From UBA6522 sp965204155 (GTDB lineage: Bacteria > Pseudomonadota > Gammaproteobacteria > Steroidobacterales > Rariloculaceae): a stretch of 64,000 nt of DNA. The DNA lies in assembly GCA_965204155.1 (NCBI GenBank), contig OZ241971.1, positions 3,286,001 to 3,350,000 of the forward strand, written 5' to 3'. Below the pieces are notes generated by a model that was given only the letters and a program-made list of their open reading frames with translations, did no database searches and was not told the origin of the DNA. This document shows positions 31,975 to 40,649 of this stretch, piece after piece. The translations under genes and the position numbers were made by a program. Every line of letters starts with the position of its first letter. The stretch's first letter is position 1.

Positions 31975-32457
31975 TCAGGCAGCGACAGTGACGCTGATCA
32001 TCCTGTCGCCCTGTTGAATGGCATCCACAATGTCCTCACCGCTCGTCACCTTTCCGAACACCGTGTGCCTTCCATCCAGATGCGGTGTCGCCAGGTGGGT
32101 GATGAAGAACTGACTGCCATTCGTATTCGGCCCGGCGTTGGCCATTGATATGACGCAACGCTCGTGCTTGAGCGGATTCCCGATGCACTCATCGGCAAAT
32201 CGATACCCCGGGCCACCGCGGCCGGTTCCCGTCGGGTCGCCGCTCTGAATCATGAAATTCGCGATGACACGATGAAAGATGACGCCATCATAGAATCCCT
32301 GACCCGCCAGGAACACAAAGTTATTGACGGTCTGCGGGGCGTGCTGCGGATAGAGTTCGAGCTCGATGCTGCCGCGATTCGTCTCGATCGAAACGGCGTG
32401 GTTTTTTGACACGTCGATCTGCAAATCCGGCGGTACATTCCATTGCTGTCTGGCCAT
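31975..32457 (-). CDS. Cyclophilin-type peptidyl-prolyl cis-trans isomerase
   Basis: 160 residues from ATG 32457, preceded by AGGAG. Cyclophilin motifs: NRGSIELELYPQHAPQTVNN, GVIFHRVIANFMIQSGDPTG and MANAGPNTNGSQFFI. No leader, so cytoplasmic. It catalyses proline isomerisation during protein folding. The frame is open upstream but the added sequence is not cyclophilin-like. It is upstream of the PhoD gene on the same strand, 77 bp apart, and divergent from the PQQ gene. Confidence 0.9.
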   Translation of the reverse strand: MARQQWNVPPDLQIDVSKNHAVSIETNRGSIELELYPQHAPQTVNNFVFLAGQGFYDGVIFHRVIANFMIQSGDPTGTGRGGPGYRFADECIGNPLKHERCVISMANAGPNTNGSQFFITHLATPHLDGRHTVFGKVTSGEDIVDAIQQGDRMISVTVAA

Positions 32458-32726
32458 CTGGGGTCTCCTGGCTATTTGATCAATGCGGCAAGGTGCATTG
32501 TAGCGGCCAAAAGCGGTGATCGAGATTTCTTTGGTCGCTGCACTTGCGACTACGAGCGGCCTGAGAGGGATGTAGACTGCCGTTGACAGCAAGCCGGGAT
32601 TTTCCGCAATTGACCGGTATGATATTTGCGGAAATGCACGGGAGCATTGGTTGGTCAAGAAAATCTGACGAGCCCATTGGAAATCGGCACAATCCCGAAC
32701 TACACGGCCGAACCGTGGAGAGGACA

Positions 32727-35516
32727 ATGATCACGAACAACGATTGGCAACAGCCGAGGCGGCCGTTGTTCTCGATTTGGTTGATGCTTGCGCTGGGCGC
32801 GTTCGGCTCCGTACCCGCGACGGCGCCGGCGCAGGGACCGGGGATCGAGAATGGGCAATGGACCTACCTGGGCGGCGATGCCTGGCACACGCGTTACACG
32901 CAGGCGACGCAAATCGATGCCTCCAACTTCGAGGACCTGCAACTCGTCTGGCAGTGGAACGCGGCGAGCTTCGGCCCCAGCACGCCGCGCGCGACGCCGA
33001 CCTATGTCGACGGGAAGCTGATCACGGTCACCGGGGAACGCCGCCACGTGGTGGCCCTTGATCCTGTGAGCGGAGAATTGCTCTGGAGTTACTCCGAGCC
33101 GAAGACGGCCAGGTACGACTACTCCATGCGCAAGGGCTACGGCAAGGGCATCGCGTATGCCGAAATCGACGGACGCGGTGTGGTATTCATCACCACTCCC
33201 GCATTTTTCCTCCACGCCCTCGACGCGGAGACCGGCTTGCCGTTGGAGAACTGGGGCACACCGGTTCGAATTCCGGGCTTCCCGGAGACCGGCGTGGTCG
33301 ATCTTCTGCTGCCTCTCGTTGCGGATTGGGGACCATGGCATGAGTACGATGTCGGGAGCGAGGGGTACGATGCGTACCATGGGCTCCCGCTGGAACTGGG
33401 CTACATTACCTCGTCGTCCCCTCCCATCGTCGTGAACGGGACGGTGGTCGTCAGCAACTCGGCCGAGCAGGGTTACAACCAGACCCGGATAGAGAACGTC
33501 CCCGGCGACATTCTCGCGTTCGACGCGAGGACCGGTCGGTTCAAGTGGAAGTTCCACGTCATTCCGCGTCCGGGTGAGTTCGGTCACGAGACCTGGGAAA
33601 ACGACGCGTGGCGGTGGACGGGCGATGTCTCCTCCTGGGCGCCGCTCTCTGCAGATCCGGAACTCGGGCTCGTCTACATTCCGACGAACGGAGCCACGAT
33701 CGATTACTACGGCGGCTTCCATCCCGGAGACAACCTCTTCGGCACGAGCCTCCTTGCCCTCGACGTGGAAACCGGCGGGCGAGCGTGGCATTTCCAGCTC
33801 GTCCATCACGATATCTGGAACTACGACACGCCGACGGCTCCAATCCTGATGGACGTCACTGTGGACGGTCGGGAGATCCCCGGGGTTTTCCAGGTCACCA
33901 AGCAATCTTTCGTCTACTCGTTCAACCGCCGTACCGGCGAGCCGATCTGGCCCATCGAGGAACGCCCGGTGCCGCAGTCCCGGGTGCCCGGCGAGCAGCT
34001 TTCGCCCACGCAGCCGTTCCCCACGAAACCGGCACCCTTTGACATTCAGGGGAGAACCGAGGCGCAGCTCATTGACTATACGCCCGAGATCCGGCAGGCC
34101 GCGTTGCAGGTGGCACAGGGGAACAACCTGCTCGTGCCCCTGTTCAACCCACCGACCTACGCGGGCGATCCGGAGCTGGTTGTGCCCGCCCGAATCTGTC
34201 CGGGTGGGGGCGGCGGCGCAAACATTACCGGAGCGCCCGTGGCGGATCCGGTGGCAGGCGTCATCTTTATCGCGTCGCAAAGCGCATGCTCGACTGCCCA
34301 CCTCGCGCCGGCGGCAGAATCGCCGCTGGATGACGAAACTCAGACAGGCACCACCCATTCCGACTTTTCCCGCAGCGTTGACGGAGGCTCCGTCGCTAGC
34401 ACCGAGACCATTGACGGGCTCTCGATCTGGAAGGGACCGGTCGGGCGGATCGTCGCAATCGACATGAATACGGGTGAGCATCTCTGGACGATCCCCCACG
34501 GCGACGCACCGCAGGCGCAGCAGGAGATGATTCGGAATCACCCGTTGCTCCAGGCAGTCGAGGGCGTCCCGACGAACCCCGGCCGTTTCGGCCTGGCGGC
34601 CATGTTGGCAACGCCGACGCTGCTCCTGGCCTCGGGGCAGACCAGCGATGACGCTCCTCACCTGTTCGCGATAGACAAACAGACCGGGGCGCGAGTTGGC
34701 GCCGTGCCGATACCCGGCATTTCGCGTTACGGCATGTCGAGCTGGATGCACGACGGCAAGCAGTATGTCATCGTCCAGCTCGAGGACGGTCTGGCGGCGA
34801 TGGCGCTGCAGGCCCAGACCGACGCAGTCCAGCCCGTCAGGATCGCCGTCTACGGCGCCTCCGGGCGTGTGGGCTCCCGAATCGTTCGCGAGGCGCTGGA
34901 TCGCGGTCACTCGGTAACGGGTATCGGTCGCACGCCGGCCAATATCACCGAGCGGCACGAACGGCTCACGGTCGTCCAGGGCGACGTGACCGACGCTGCC
35001 TCCGTCATCGAGCTTGTCGCGGGCCACGACGTTGTGATCAGCGCGGTCGGTGGCGTCAATCCCGACTCCGAAGACCCCATGCTGAGCATCCCCCGTCAGG
35101 CGACGGGCTCGCTCGTGGAGGCATTGCAAGCCCTGGGTGGCGATGCTCCGCGAATGATGGTCATTGGTGGAGCGAGGACGACCCTCGACAGGGCGCCGGG
35201 CGTGCCTTACTTCGAGCTTGAGTCCGGCAGTGTGGGCATGGAAATCGAGGGGACAGGAGTCACGGTGAGCATGATCGGGCACGCGCTCGCACTGGATTAT
35301 CTGCGCACGTTGACGGACATCGAATGGACCTTCATCGCACCGCCGCTGGACTTGCTTCCGGGCGAGCGCACAGGAGTCTTCCGCACAGGATCCGGTGTGG
35401 TCATGCGCGATGCCGAAGGCCGAAACGCCATCTCCATGGAAGACCTTGCCGTGGCCATCATCGATGAGATCGAATCGCCCAACTACATCGGTAGCAGAAT
35501 GACCGCAGCCTATTGA
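32727..35516 (+). CDS. PQQ-dependent dehydrogenase fused to a NAD(P)-binding Rossmann domain
   Basis: 929 residues from ATG 32727 with GGAGAGG upstream. A Sec leader ends ATAPAQ. Residues ~30-695 are an eight-bladed quinoprotein: WTYLGGDAWHTRYTQA, VVALDPVSGELLWSY, LALDVETGGRAWHFQLVHHD with IWNYDTPTAP, and IVAIDMNTGEHLWTI. From about residue 704 the frame continues into a NmrA/SDR-like domain: IAVYGASGRVGSRIVREALD, LTVVQGDVTDAASV and MMVIGGARTTLDRAPG. No stop lies between. PQQ enzymes work in the periplasm, where NAD(P)H is scarce, so the tail is unexpected. A lost stop codon joining two genes is the alternative. Confidence 0.8.
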   Translation: MITNNDWQQPRRPLFSIWLMLALGAFGSVPATAPAQGPGIENGQWTYLGGDAWHTRYTQATQIDASNFEDLQLVWQWNAASFGPSTPRATPTYVDGKLITVTGERRHVVALDPVSGELLWSYSEPKTARYDYSMRKGYGKGIAYAEIDGRGVVFITTPAFFLHALDAETGLPLENWGTPVRIPGFPETGVVDLLLPLVADWGPWHEYDVGSEGYDAYHGLPLELGYITSSSPPIVVNGTVVVSNSAEQGYNQTRIENVPGDILAFDARTGRFKWKFHVIPRPGEFGHETWENDAWRWTGDVSSWAPLSADPELGLVYIPTNGATIDYYGGFHPGDNLFGTSLLALDVETGGRAWHFQLVHHDIWNYDTPTAPILMDVTVDGREIPGVFQVTKQSFVYSFNRRTGEPIWPIEERPVPQSRVPGEQLSPTQPFPTKPAPFDIQGRTEAQLIDYTPEIRQAALQVAQGNNLLVPLFNPPTYAGDPELVVPARICPGGGGGANITGAPVADPVAGVIFIASQSACSTAHLAPAAESPLDDETQTGTTHSDFSRSVDGGSVASTETIDGLSIWKGPVGRIVAIDMNTGEHLWTIPHGDAPQAQQEMIRNHPLLQAVEGVPTNPGRFGLAAMLATPTLLLASGQTSDDAPHLFAIDKQTGARVGAVPIPGISRYGMSSWMHDGKQYVIVQLEDGLAAMALQAQTDAVQPVRIAVYGASGRVGSRIVREALDRGHSVTGIGRTPANITERHERLTVVQGDVTDAASVIELVAGHDVVISAVGGVNPDSEDPMLSIPRQATGSLVEALQALGGDAPRMMVIGGARTTLDRAPGVPYFELESGSVGMEIEGTGVTVSMIGHALALDYLRTLTDIEWTFIAPPLDLLPGERTGVFRTGSGVVMRDAEGRNAISMEDLAVAIIDEIESPNYIGSRMTAAY

Positions 35517-35550
35517 TCGCCGATCCGGCGGCCGGCGAGAAGGGGGAATC

Positions 35551-36552
35551 ATGAGAATTGCAACCGGACTGGCGCTCCTTGCCTGTTCCGCTCTCGCCTT
35601 CGGTCATCATTCCCGCTCGCACTATCCGGAGCAGAAGCAGGAACTCAGCGGCGAACTCGTGGCCGTCCATTGGACCAACCCCCACGTGGGATTCACGTTG
35701 AGCGTTACCAATGACGCCGGAGAGGAGGAATTGTGGCGAGTCGAGGGGCGTTCAAACCTCTTCTCCATGGAACGCGGCGGTGCCACACGGGAAATGTTCG
35801 GTGTCGGCGAACAGGTGACATTCCTCGGCAGCGAATCGGTTCTACGTCCCCGGGACATGCTCGCAACCCATCTCCTGCTCGCCGACGGGACGGAGGTGTT
35901 GCTCGACCGGGATGCCGAGCCCAGGTGGTCCGAGTCCAACGTCGGGCGCTATGACTCGCGAGTCACCCAAGGCAACCTCGTGGACGCTCTCGGCGAGAAC
36001 CGCGGTATTTTCCGTGTCTGGAGTTGGGCAGGCGATTCAGCCGTACAATCGCGCCACTTTCCCTTTACCGATACCGCTATCGAGGCTCGAGCCGCGTGGG
36101 ATCCCATCGACAATTTTCTGGAGCGCTGCGAACCGCAGGGGATGCCCGGCATCATGATGCATCCCCATTCGATCGAATTCACGGATCGCGGTAGCGAGAT
36201 CGAACTGGTTATCCAGTTTTTCGATCGCGTTCGAATCATTCACATGGACGATGCGGCACCGCCGGCGGATGCGCCCGCATCGCATCTGGGTTATTCGGTC
36301 GGGCGGTGGGAGGAGGGCACCCTCGTCGTCACGACTACGCGTATCGACTGGCCTTATTTCGACGGCATCGGTACGCCGCAGAGCGAGGCCATCGAGTTGG
36401 TGGAACTGTTCACGGTCAGCGAGGATCAGAGCCGGCTCGACTACAGGATGACCGTCACCGACGGTCCGACGTTTTCCGAACCCGCCGTCTACGAGCGTAA
36501 CTGGGTGGCTCTCGGAGCGGCTATCAGGCCTTACGCCTGTCAGGTTTACTGA
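35551..36552 (+). CDS. Exported DUF6152-family protein
   Basis: 333 residues, ribosome site in GAAGGGGG. The leader ends ALAFG, predicting HHSRSHYPE as the mature start. DUF6152 core: LSGELVAVHWTNPHVGFTLS and WRVEGRSNLFSMERGG. The second part has LGYSVGRWEEGTLVVTTTR, then DWPYFDGIGTPQSEA, the same block as in 3630 and 10109. It follows the PQQ fusion by 34 bp and is probably in its transcript. Function unknown. Confidence 0.85.
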   Translation: MRIATGLALLACSALAFGHHSRSHYPEQKQELSGELVAVHWTNPHVGFTLSVTNDAGEEELWRVEGRSNLFSMERGGATREMFGVGEQVTFLGSESVLRPRDMLATHLLLADGTEVLLDRDAEPRWSESNVGRYDSRVTQGNLVDALGENRGIFRVWSWAGDSAVQSRHFPFTDTAIEARAAWDPIDNFLERCEPQGMPGIMMHPHSIEFTDRGSEIELVIQFFDRVRIIHMDDAAPPADAPASHLGYSVGRWEEGTLVVTTTRIDWPYFDGIGTPQSEAIELVELFTVSEDQSRLDYRMTVTDGPTFSEPAVYERNWVALGAAIRPYACQVY

Positions 36553-36563
36553 CGGCTGGCTGG

Positions 36564-37622
36564 CTATTCCGGCACTCGGTCGAAAGTCCATGCTCCCGAA
36601 ACGTGGACTTCGGAGATTGCGCTCGCCATCCCGTCGCCGTCGACCGTGAAGGTGTAGCCCCAACCGCCGCCCTCCGGCAAGAATGCAGTTTCGTTCTGCG
36701 CCGCCAACTGCGCTCTCCCTGCGTTGCCCCTTTGCAGGAACAGTTGGCCGTCTTCCATGGTGATTCGGATCGTGACGTCGTTCGTCAGGTACATGCCCCT
36801 GTAGGTTCCCACGTACCGGGCAAGGAGTTCGGGAGCGACTTCCACGGACGTTGAATCCCGCCCCGTAACGCCGGTGCTCCAATGGTCGCGGTCGCCGCCC
36901 AGGTAGGCCTCCGTACAGACGGTCTCCAGCATCACCTCATCCGCGGCGAAATTCATCCGGATGGCCGCGCTGAGCGGTGTGTCGAACGCACCGGGATCCT
37001 CGTAGGCGACCTCGATCTCCATGCGTCCGAAGTTCGGGCGGCGAAAGTGCTCGGTCATGCGCAGTTGTTCCGTGTGCGACACGCCCCGGCTGTTCAGCCA
37101 GGTCTTGTCGTTGTAGCCGTTGCTCTCGACCACCAGCGTATCGCCCTCCCAGCGGCCGACGGAGTAGCCCATCCACGTTCGCAGCGGATTCTCCTCCAGT
37201 TCCCGACCGTCCATGAAGATCTCCCGATAGGTACCGTCGTTGTAGAGCACGGCGATCATCGTCGGATGCTGCAGAATTCTGCGTAATCCGTAGGAATTCC
37301 CGCCGCTGTTGATGGCGGCCGGTCCGCTGGGCAGGCAATGGAATCGGGGATTGTCGGCGAAATAGCGCTCGTCGCGTTCATCGATCAGCGCGTTGACCCA
37401 CGGCTGAAACCTGGTTCGGTCGCCGAGGTCTCCGGTCGTCCCTGCGGTGCGCCACAAGCCCGTGAAGTCGGGATGGCCCTCGGCTGTGCGGGGTGTGGGC
37501 CCGGACAGGTCCGGTGCGCCGTCATCCGTGCGTGGGACACCCGGCGTAGGCAACGAAATCCACTGCGCGGACAGAGGTGCGGCGAGCGCCAGGAAAACAA
37601 GGGTTGCGAGGATCCGTTTCAT
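36564..37622 (-). CDS. Exported protein sharing the second domain of DUF6152 paralogues
   Basis: 352 residues with a Sec leader (MKRILATLVFLALAAPLSAQ). No His-His start. It has GHPDFTGLWRTAGTTGDLGD, MGYSVGRWEGDTLVVESNG and MTEHFRRPNFGRMEIEVAYE, the second-domain pattern, then an extra C-terminal beta-rich part (GTYRGMYLTNDVTIRITMED) resembling small beta-barrel repeats. Convergent with the DUF6152 gene at 35551. Function unknown. Confidence 0.75.
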   Translation of the reverse strand: MKRILATLVFLALAAPLSAQWISLPTPGVPRTDDGAPDLSGPTPRTAEGHPDFTGLWRTAGTTGDLGDRTRFQPWVNALIDERDERYFADNPRFHCLPSGPAAINSGGNSYGLRRILQHPTMIAVLYNDGTYREIFMDGRELEENPLRTWMGYSVGRWEGDTLVVESNGYNDKTWLNSRGVSHTEQLRMTEHFRRPNFGRMEIEVAYEDPGAFDTPLSAAIRMNFAADEVMLETVCTEAYLGGDRDHWSTGVTGRDSTSVEVAPELLARYVGTYRGMYLTNDVTIRITMEDGQLFLQRGNAGRAQLAAQNETAFLPEGGGWGYTFTVDGDGMASAISEVHVSGAWTFDRVPE

Positions 37623-37729
37623 TGTGTTTTCCCCAGGTGTCGGTGCCAGGATTGACTGATGTGCAGCCGGCCTCTACGCTGGCCATTATACGAAAGCCGT
37701 TCGGTACTGATGATCAGGGGAGTACGGTC

Positions 37730-38122
37730 ATGAGGCATGTGTTTTCAGTTCTTGTTGGGGTAGCGTGGCTGCTCTCGGCGGCGCCAGGCCTGACTCACCA
37801 TTCGTTTTCTGCCGTATTCGATGTCGCCCGGCCCGTCGAGATGACCGGCACCATCACGCGAATCGAATGGACCAATCCCCACGCATGGATCCACATGGAC
37901 GTCGAAGGCGCGGAAGGCAACGTGGAGAACTGGTCCGTCGAGTTGCTGGGCATCAACACGCTGCTCAAGCAGGGCTGGACGCCCGAGACGGCACAGCCGG
38001 GCGACGTCATCAGCGTTGTCGGATTCGGCGCGAGGGACGGCAGTACTTCCGCGAACGCCTCCTCGGTCACCATGGTGGAGACGGGCGAACAGATCTGGGA
38101 AAGCGCGTCGCGGCAGGAATAG
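37730..38122 (+). CDS. Minimal exported DUF6152 protein
   Basis: 130 residues from ATG 37730, with GGGGAG upstream. The leader ends SAAPGLT before HHSFSAVFD. It is essentially the DUF6152 domain alone: EMTGTITRIEWTNPHAWIHM, WSVELLGINTLLKQGW and GDVISVVGFGARDGST. It is the best match to the family consensus in the window and shows the domain can stand alone. Convergent with the SDR gene at 38139, 16 bp apart. Confidence 0.88.
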   Translation: MRHVFSVLVGVAWLLSAAPGLTHHSFSAVFDVARPVEMTGTITRIEWTNPHAWIHMDVEGAEGNVENWSVELLGINTLLKQGWTPETAQPGDVISVVGFGARDGSTSANASSVTMVETGEQIWESASRQE

Positions 38123-38138
38123 CCGGCCAGGTCATTTC

Positions 38139-39098
38139 CTACAGGAGGTAGTCGCGAGTGAGTTCCTCGGATACTTCCCACAGGCGCGCCGCCATCGCCT
38201 CGTCCTTCTGATAGTCGCCCTGCTCGGCGAGGTTGCAGTCGGCGAAGTACTGGCCCGTGACGCCCGTCAGCGACGGATGCGCTGCGACGTAGCATTGTGT
38301 TGCGGCCCCTTGTTCCGGGGTCTTGTTCAATCTGGCCCCGCTAAAGCCGGTATTGCGCAGGATGTTGGTCCTGACGCCACCCGGGTGAACGCAGTTTGAC
38401 GTGGCGCGCGTGCCGGCGAGACGCCTGGACAACTCAAGCGAATACAGACCGTTTGCGAGCTTGGAATGCCCGTAGCTTTGCCTGCCCCAGCCTTCGCCCC
38501 CCAGATTGTCGAACTGGATGCCGCCTTCCGGCGCTCCCATGTGCGCGATACTGCCCACGACCACGACACGTCCTTCGGGCGCGTCCGTTACGCGGCTCAT
38601 CAGCCGGTTGCCGAAGATGAAATGGCCGAGATGATTGACCACGAACTGCATCTCGAGGCCGCTGACCTGCCGCAACTCCGTCAGCAACATGCCGGCGTTG
38701 AGGACCAGCATGTCGACCGGCACGTCCATGGCCTGAATCTCATCGGCGCAGGCCACGATGGAATCGAAGTCCGTGAGTTCCAGCACGACCGGGGTGACGC
38801 GCCCGGTCACGCTGTCGGCTGCCTCCCGGCCTTTCTCGACAGAGCGCGCCGTACCGATCACGTGTGCGCCCCGGAGCGCGAGGACCCGCATGGTCTCGTA
38901 GCCGATGCCGGAATTGCAGCCTGTGACGACGGCAGTTTTCCCGCTGAGATCCAGACCCGCGGTCACTTCTTCGGCCGTCGACTGCGCGCCGAACGAACTC
39001 CGAGGCACGGATTGCGCGAATGCCGTCCCACAGGCTGAAGCCACGGCGATGAAGGAGCTGTTTTCGAGAAACCGGCGGCGGGTCATCGGGTCGGACAT
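38139..39098 (-). CDS. Tat-signal short-chain dehydrogenase (retinol dehydrogenase-like)
   Basis: 319 residues from ATG 39098, ribosome site GAGGAG. The leader MSDPMTRRRFLENSSFIAVA carries the twin-arginine motif and a hydrophobic stretch. The SDR features are complete: VVTGCNSGIGYETM, VLNAGML, VVVVGSIAHMG and the active site SYGHSKLANGLY with Tyr and Lys in place. It is closest in pattern to retinol-dehydrogenase-like SDRs. NAD(P)-dependent enzymes are rarely exported; Tat export of a protein pre-loaded with cofactor is possible. Confidence 0.83.
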   Translation of the reverse strand: MSDPMTRRRFLENSSFIAVASACGTAFAQSVPRSSFGAQSTAEEVTAGLDLSGKTAVVTGCNSGIGYETMRVLALRGAHVIGTARSVEKGREAADSVTGRVTPVVLELTDFDSIVACADEIQAMDVPVDMLVLNAGMLLTELRQVSGLEMQFVVNHLGHFIFGNRLMSRVTDAPEGRVVVVGSIAHMGAPEGGIQFDNLGGEGWGRQSYGHSKLANGLYSLELSRRLAGTRATSNCVHPGGVRTNILRNTGFSGARLNKTPEQGAATQCYVAAHPSLTGVTGQYFADCNLAEQGDYQKDEAMAARLWEVSEELTRDYLL

Positions 39099-39360
39099 GA
39101 TTGGAGTCTCCTCGCAGTCAGGACGGGCTTCTACCATTCTGCCACGATTTTGCAGCCTGAAGCATGGCGACAGGACGCAAGCAGGGATTTCCCGAAAAGC
39201 GGCCCTGCGACAGAGCCGAAGCGGACAGCTACAATGCGTCGGTGGCAGTGTCGTATCGGCCACGCGGACAAGCTGACTGGACCGAGGCCTTGATGAATCC
39301 TTGAAGAAGACTCACCAGGCGAACCATGGGTTCGCGATTTTTGAGTTCGGGAGCGCAGTT

Positions 39361-40467
39361 ATGAGAACACCAGGAACTTGTCTTGCAGCCGCCGTGCTTG
39401 CTCTTGCTGCGTTCGCAGAGGCTGATGCGCAATCGTCGGAGACGATTCGTCAATACCAGTTCGCAGTGAGTGGTGATGGATACGAACTTGCGATGCGGGA
39501 GGTGCCGCGTCCGGTCGCGGGTCCCGGCGAAGTGCTGGTCCGGGTCCACGCGACGTCGCTCAACCGCCGCGACTGGTACATGCTCGACGAGACGGTCGGC
39601 GAACGGGGACTCGACTACACCGACAACGTTCCGCTGTCCGACGGGGCCGGCGAGGTGATTGCCGTGGGGGAGGGCGTGACGGAATTCCAGGTAGGCGACC
39701 GGGTAGCCAGCACGTTCTTTACCGACTGGGTCGATGGCAAACGCAACGCCGCGGTCCGCCCATCGGCGCGCGGGGCCGGCCCCGGCACGGGAGGCATGCT
39801 GTCGGAGGTGATCGTCACGACCCCGCGCGCGCTTGTCCCGATTCCGGAATACCTGAGCTACGAAGAAGCGGCGACGCTGCCCTGCGCAGCGGTCACGGCC
39901 TGGAACGGGCTTTTCACGCAAGGCAACCTTCAGCCCGACGAATATGTGCTGCTGGAGGGCACCGGAGGGGTGTCGAGCTTCGGGTTACTATTCGCCGCTG
40001 CTGCGGGGGCAAAGCCCATCATCACCAGCTCGAGTAACGAGAAGCTGGCTCGGGCAGCCGAACTCGGCGCCGTCGGCACAGTGAATTACCGCGAATACGA
40101 GGATTGGCAGGTCGAGGTCCGGGACCTGACGAACGATTACGGTGTCGATCATGTGCTCGAAATCGGCGGCCGCGACACGCTGGGCAAGGCGCTGGAGGCG
40201 CTCGCATTCGAAGGTCACGTCGCCCTGATCGGCGGTATCACTGGCGCGGCGCCGCCCATCCCGGTGGGAGCGCTCATGGGCCGGGGTGCCACGGTGTCGG
40301 GCATCTATGTCGGCTCCCGCGCCGACTTCGAGGCGATGAACGCCTTTATGGAAGAGCATCGGATCCGCCCGCTCATCGACCGCGTGTTCGGCTTCGAGCA
40401 GGCGCAGGAAGCCTACGACCTCATGGGAAACGGCAGCTTCATGGGCAAGATCGTCATCGCGCTCTGA
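39361..40467 (+). CDS. Signal-peptide-bearing zinc-less MDR alcohol dehydrogenase/quinone reductase-like enzyme
   Basis: 368 residues from ATG 39361. A Sec leader ends FAEADAQ. The remainder is a medium-chain dehydrogenase: GPGEVLVRVHATSLNRRDWY, DGAGEVIAVGEGVTEFQVGD, the nucleotide site LLEGTGGVSSFGLLFAAAAG and FMGKIVIAL at the end. The catalytic-zinc Cys and His ligands of classical ADHs are not evident, as in the quinone oxidoreductase branch. As with the neighbouring SDR, an exported NAD(P) enzyme is unusual. Confidence 0.82.
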   Translation: MRTPGTCLAAAVLALAAFAEADAQSSETIRQYQFAVSGDGYELAMREVPRPVAGPGEVLVRVHATSLNRRDWYMLDETVGERGLDYTDNVPLSDGAGEVIAVGEGVTEFQVGDRVASTFFTDWVDGKRNAAVRPSARGAGPGTGGMLSEVIVTTPRALVPIPEYLSYEEAATLPCAAVTAWNGLFTQGNLQPDEYVLLEGTGGVSSFGLLFAAAAGAKPIITSSSNEKLARAAELGAVGTVNYREYEDWQVEVRDLTNDYGVDHVLEIGGRDTLGKALEALAFEGHVALIGGITGAAPPIPVGALMGRGATVSGIYVGSRADFEAMNAFMEEHRIRPLIDRVFGFEQAQEAYDLMGNGSFMGKIVIAL

Positions 40468-40649
40468 AGCAAATTTACCGCCGCCGTGTATCAGGCGATC
40501 ATCCATTGATTGAATTACTCCCTGGCGGATGAGCTGAGCGCGGAGGACCGCGCCGAGATGTCCGGGCAGGAAGCCGGCGGCGGAATTGTGTATCGCGCTG
40601 CGGTGATTCGGCGATAGACTTGAGTGTTCAACGCAAAGGAGCGCAGCGT

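Noticed and set aside
32700..35552. 950-codon minus-strand frame
   Set aside because: It is antisense to the PQQ-NAD(P) fusion gene and has no recognisable motif; high GC gives long accidental frames.
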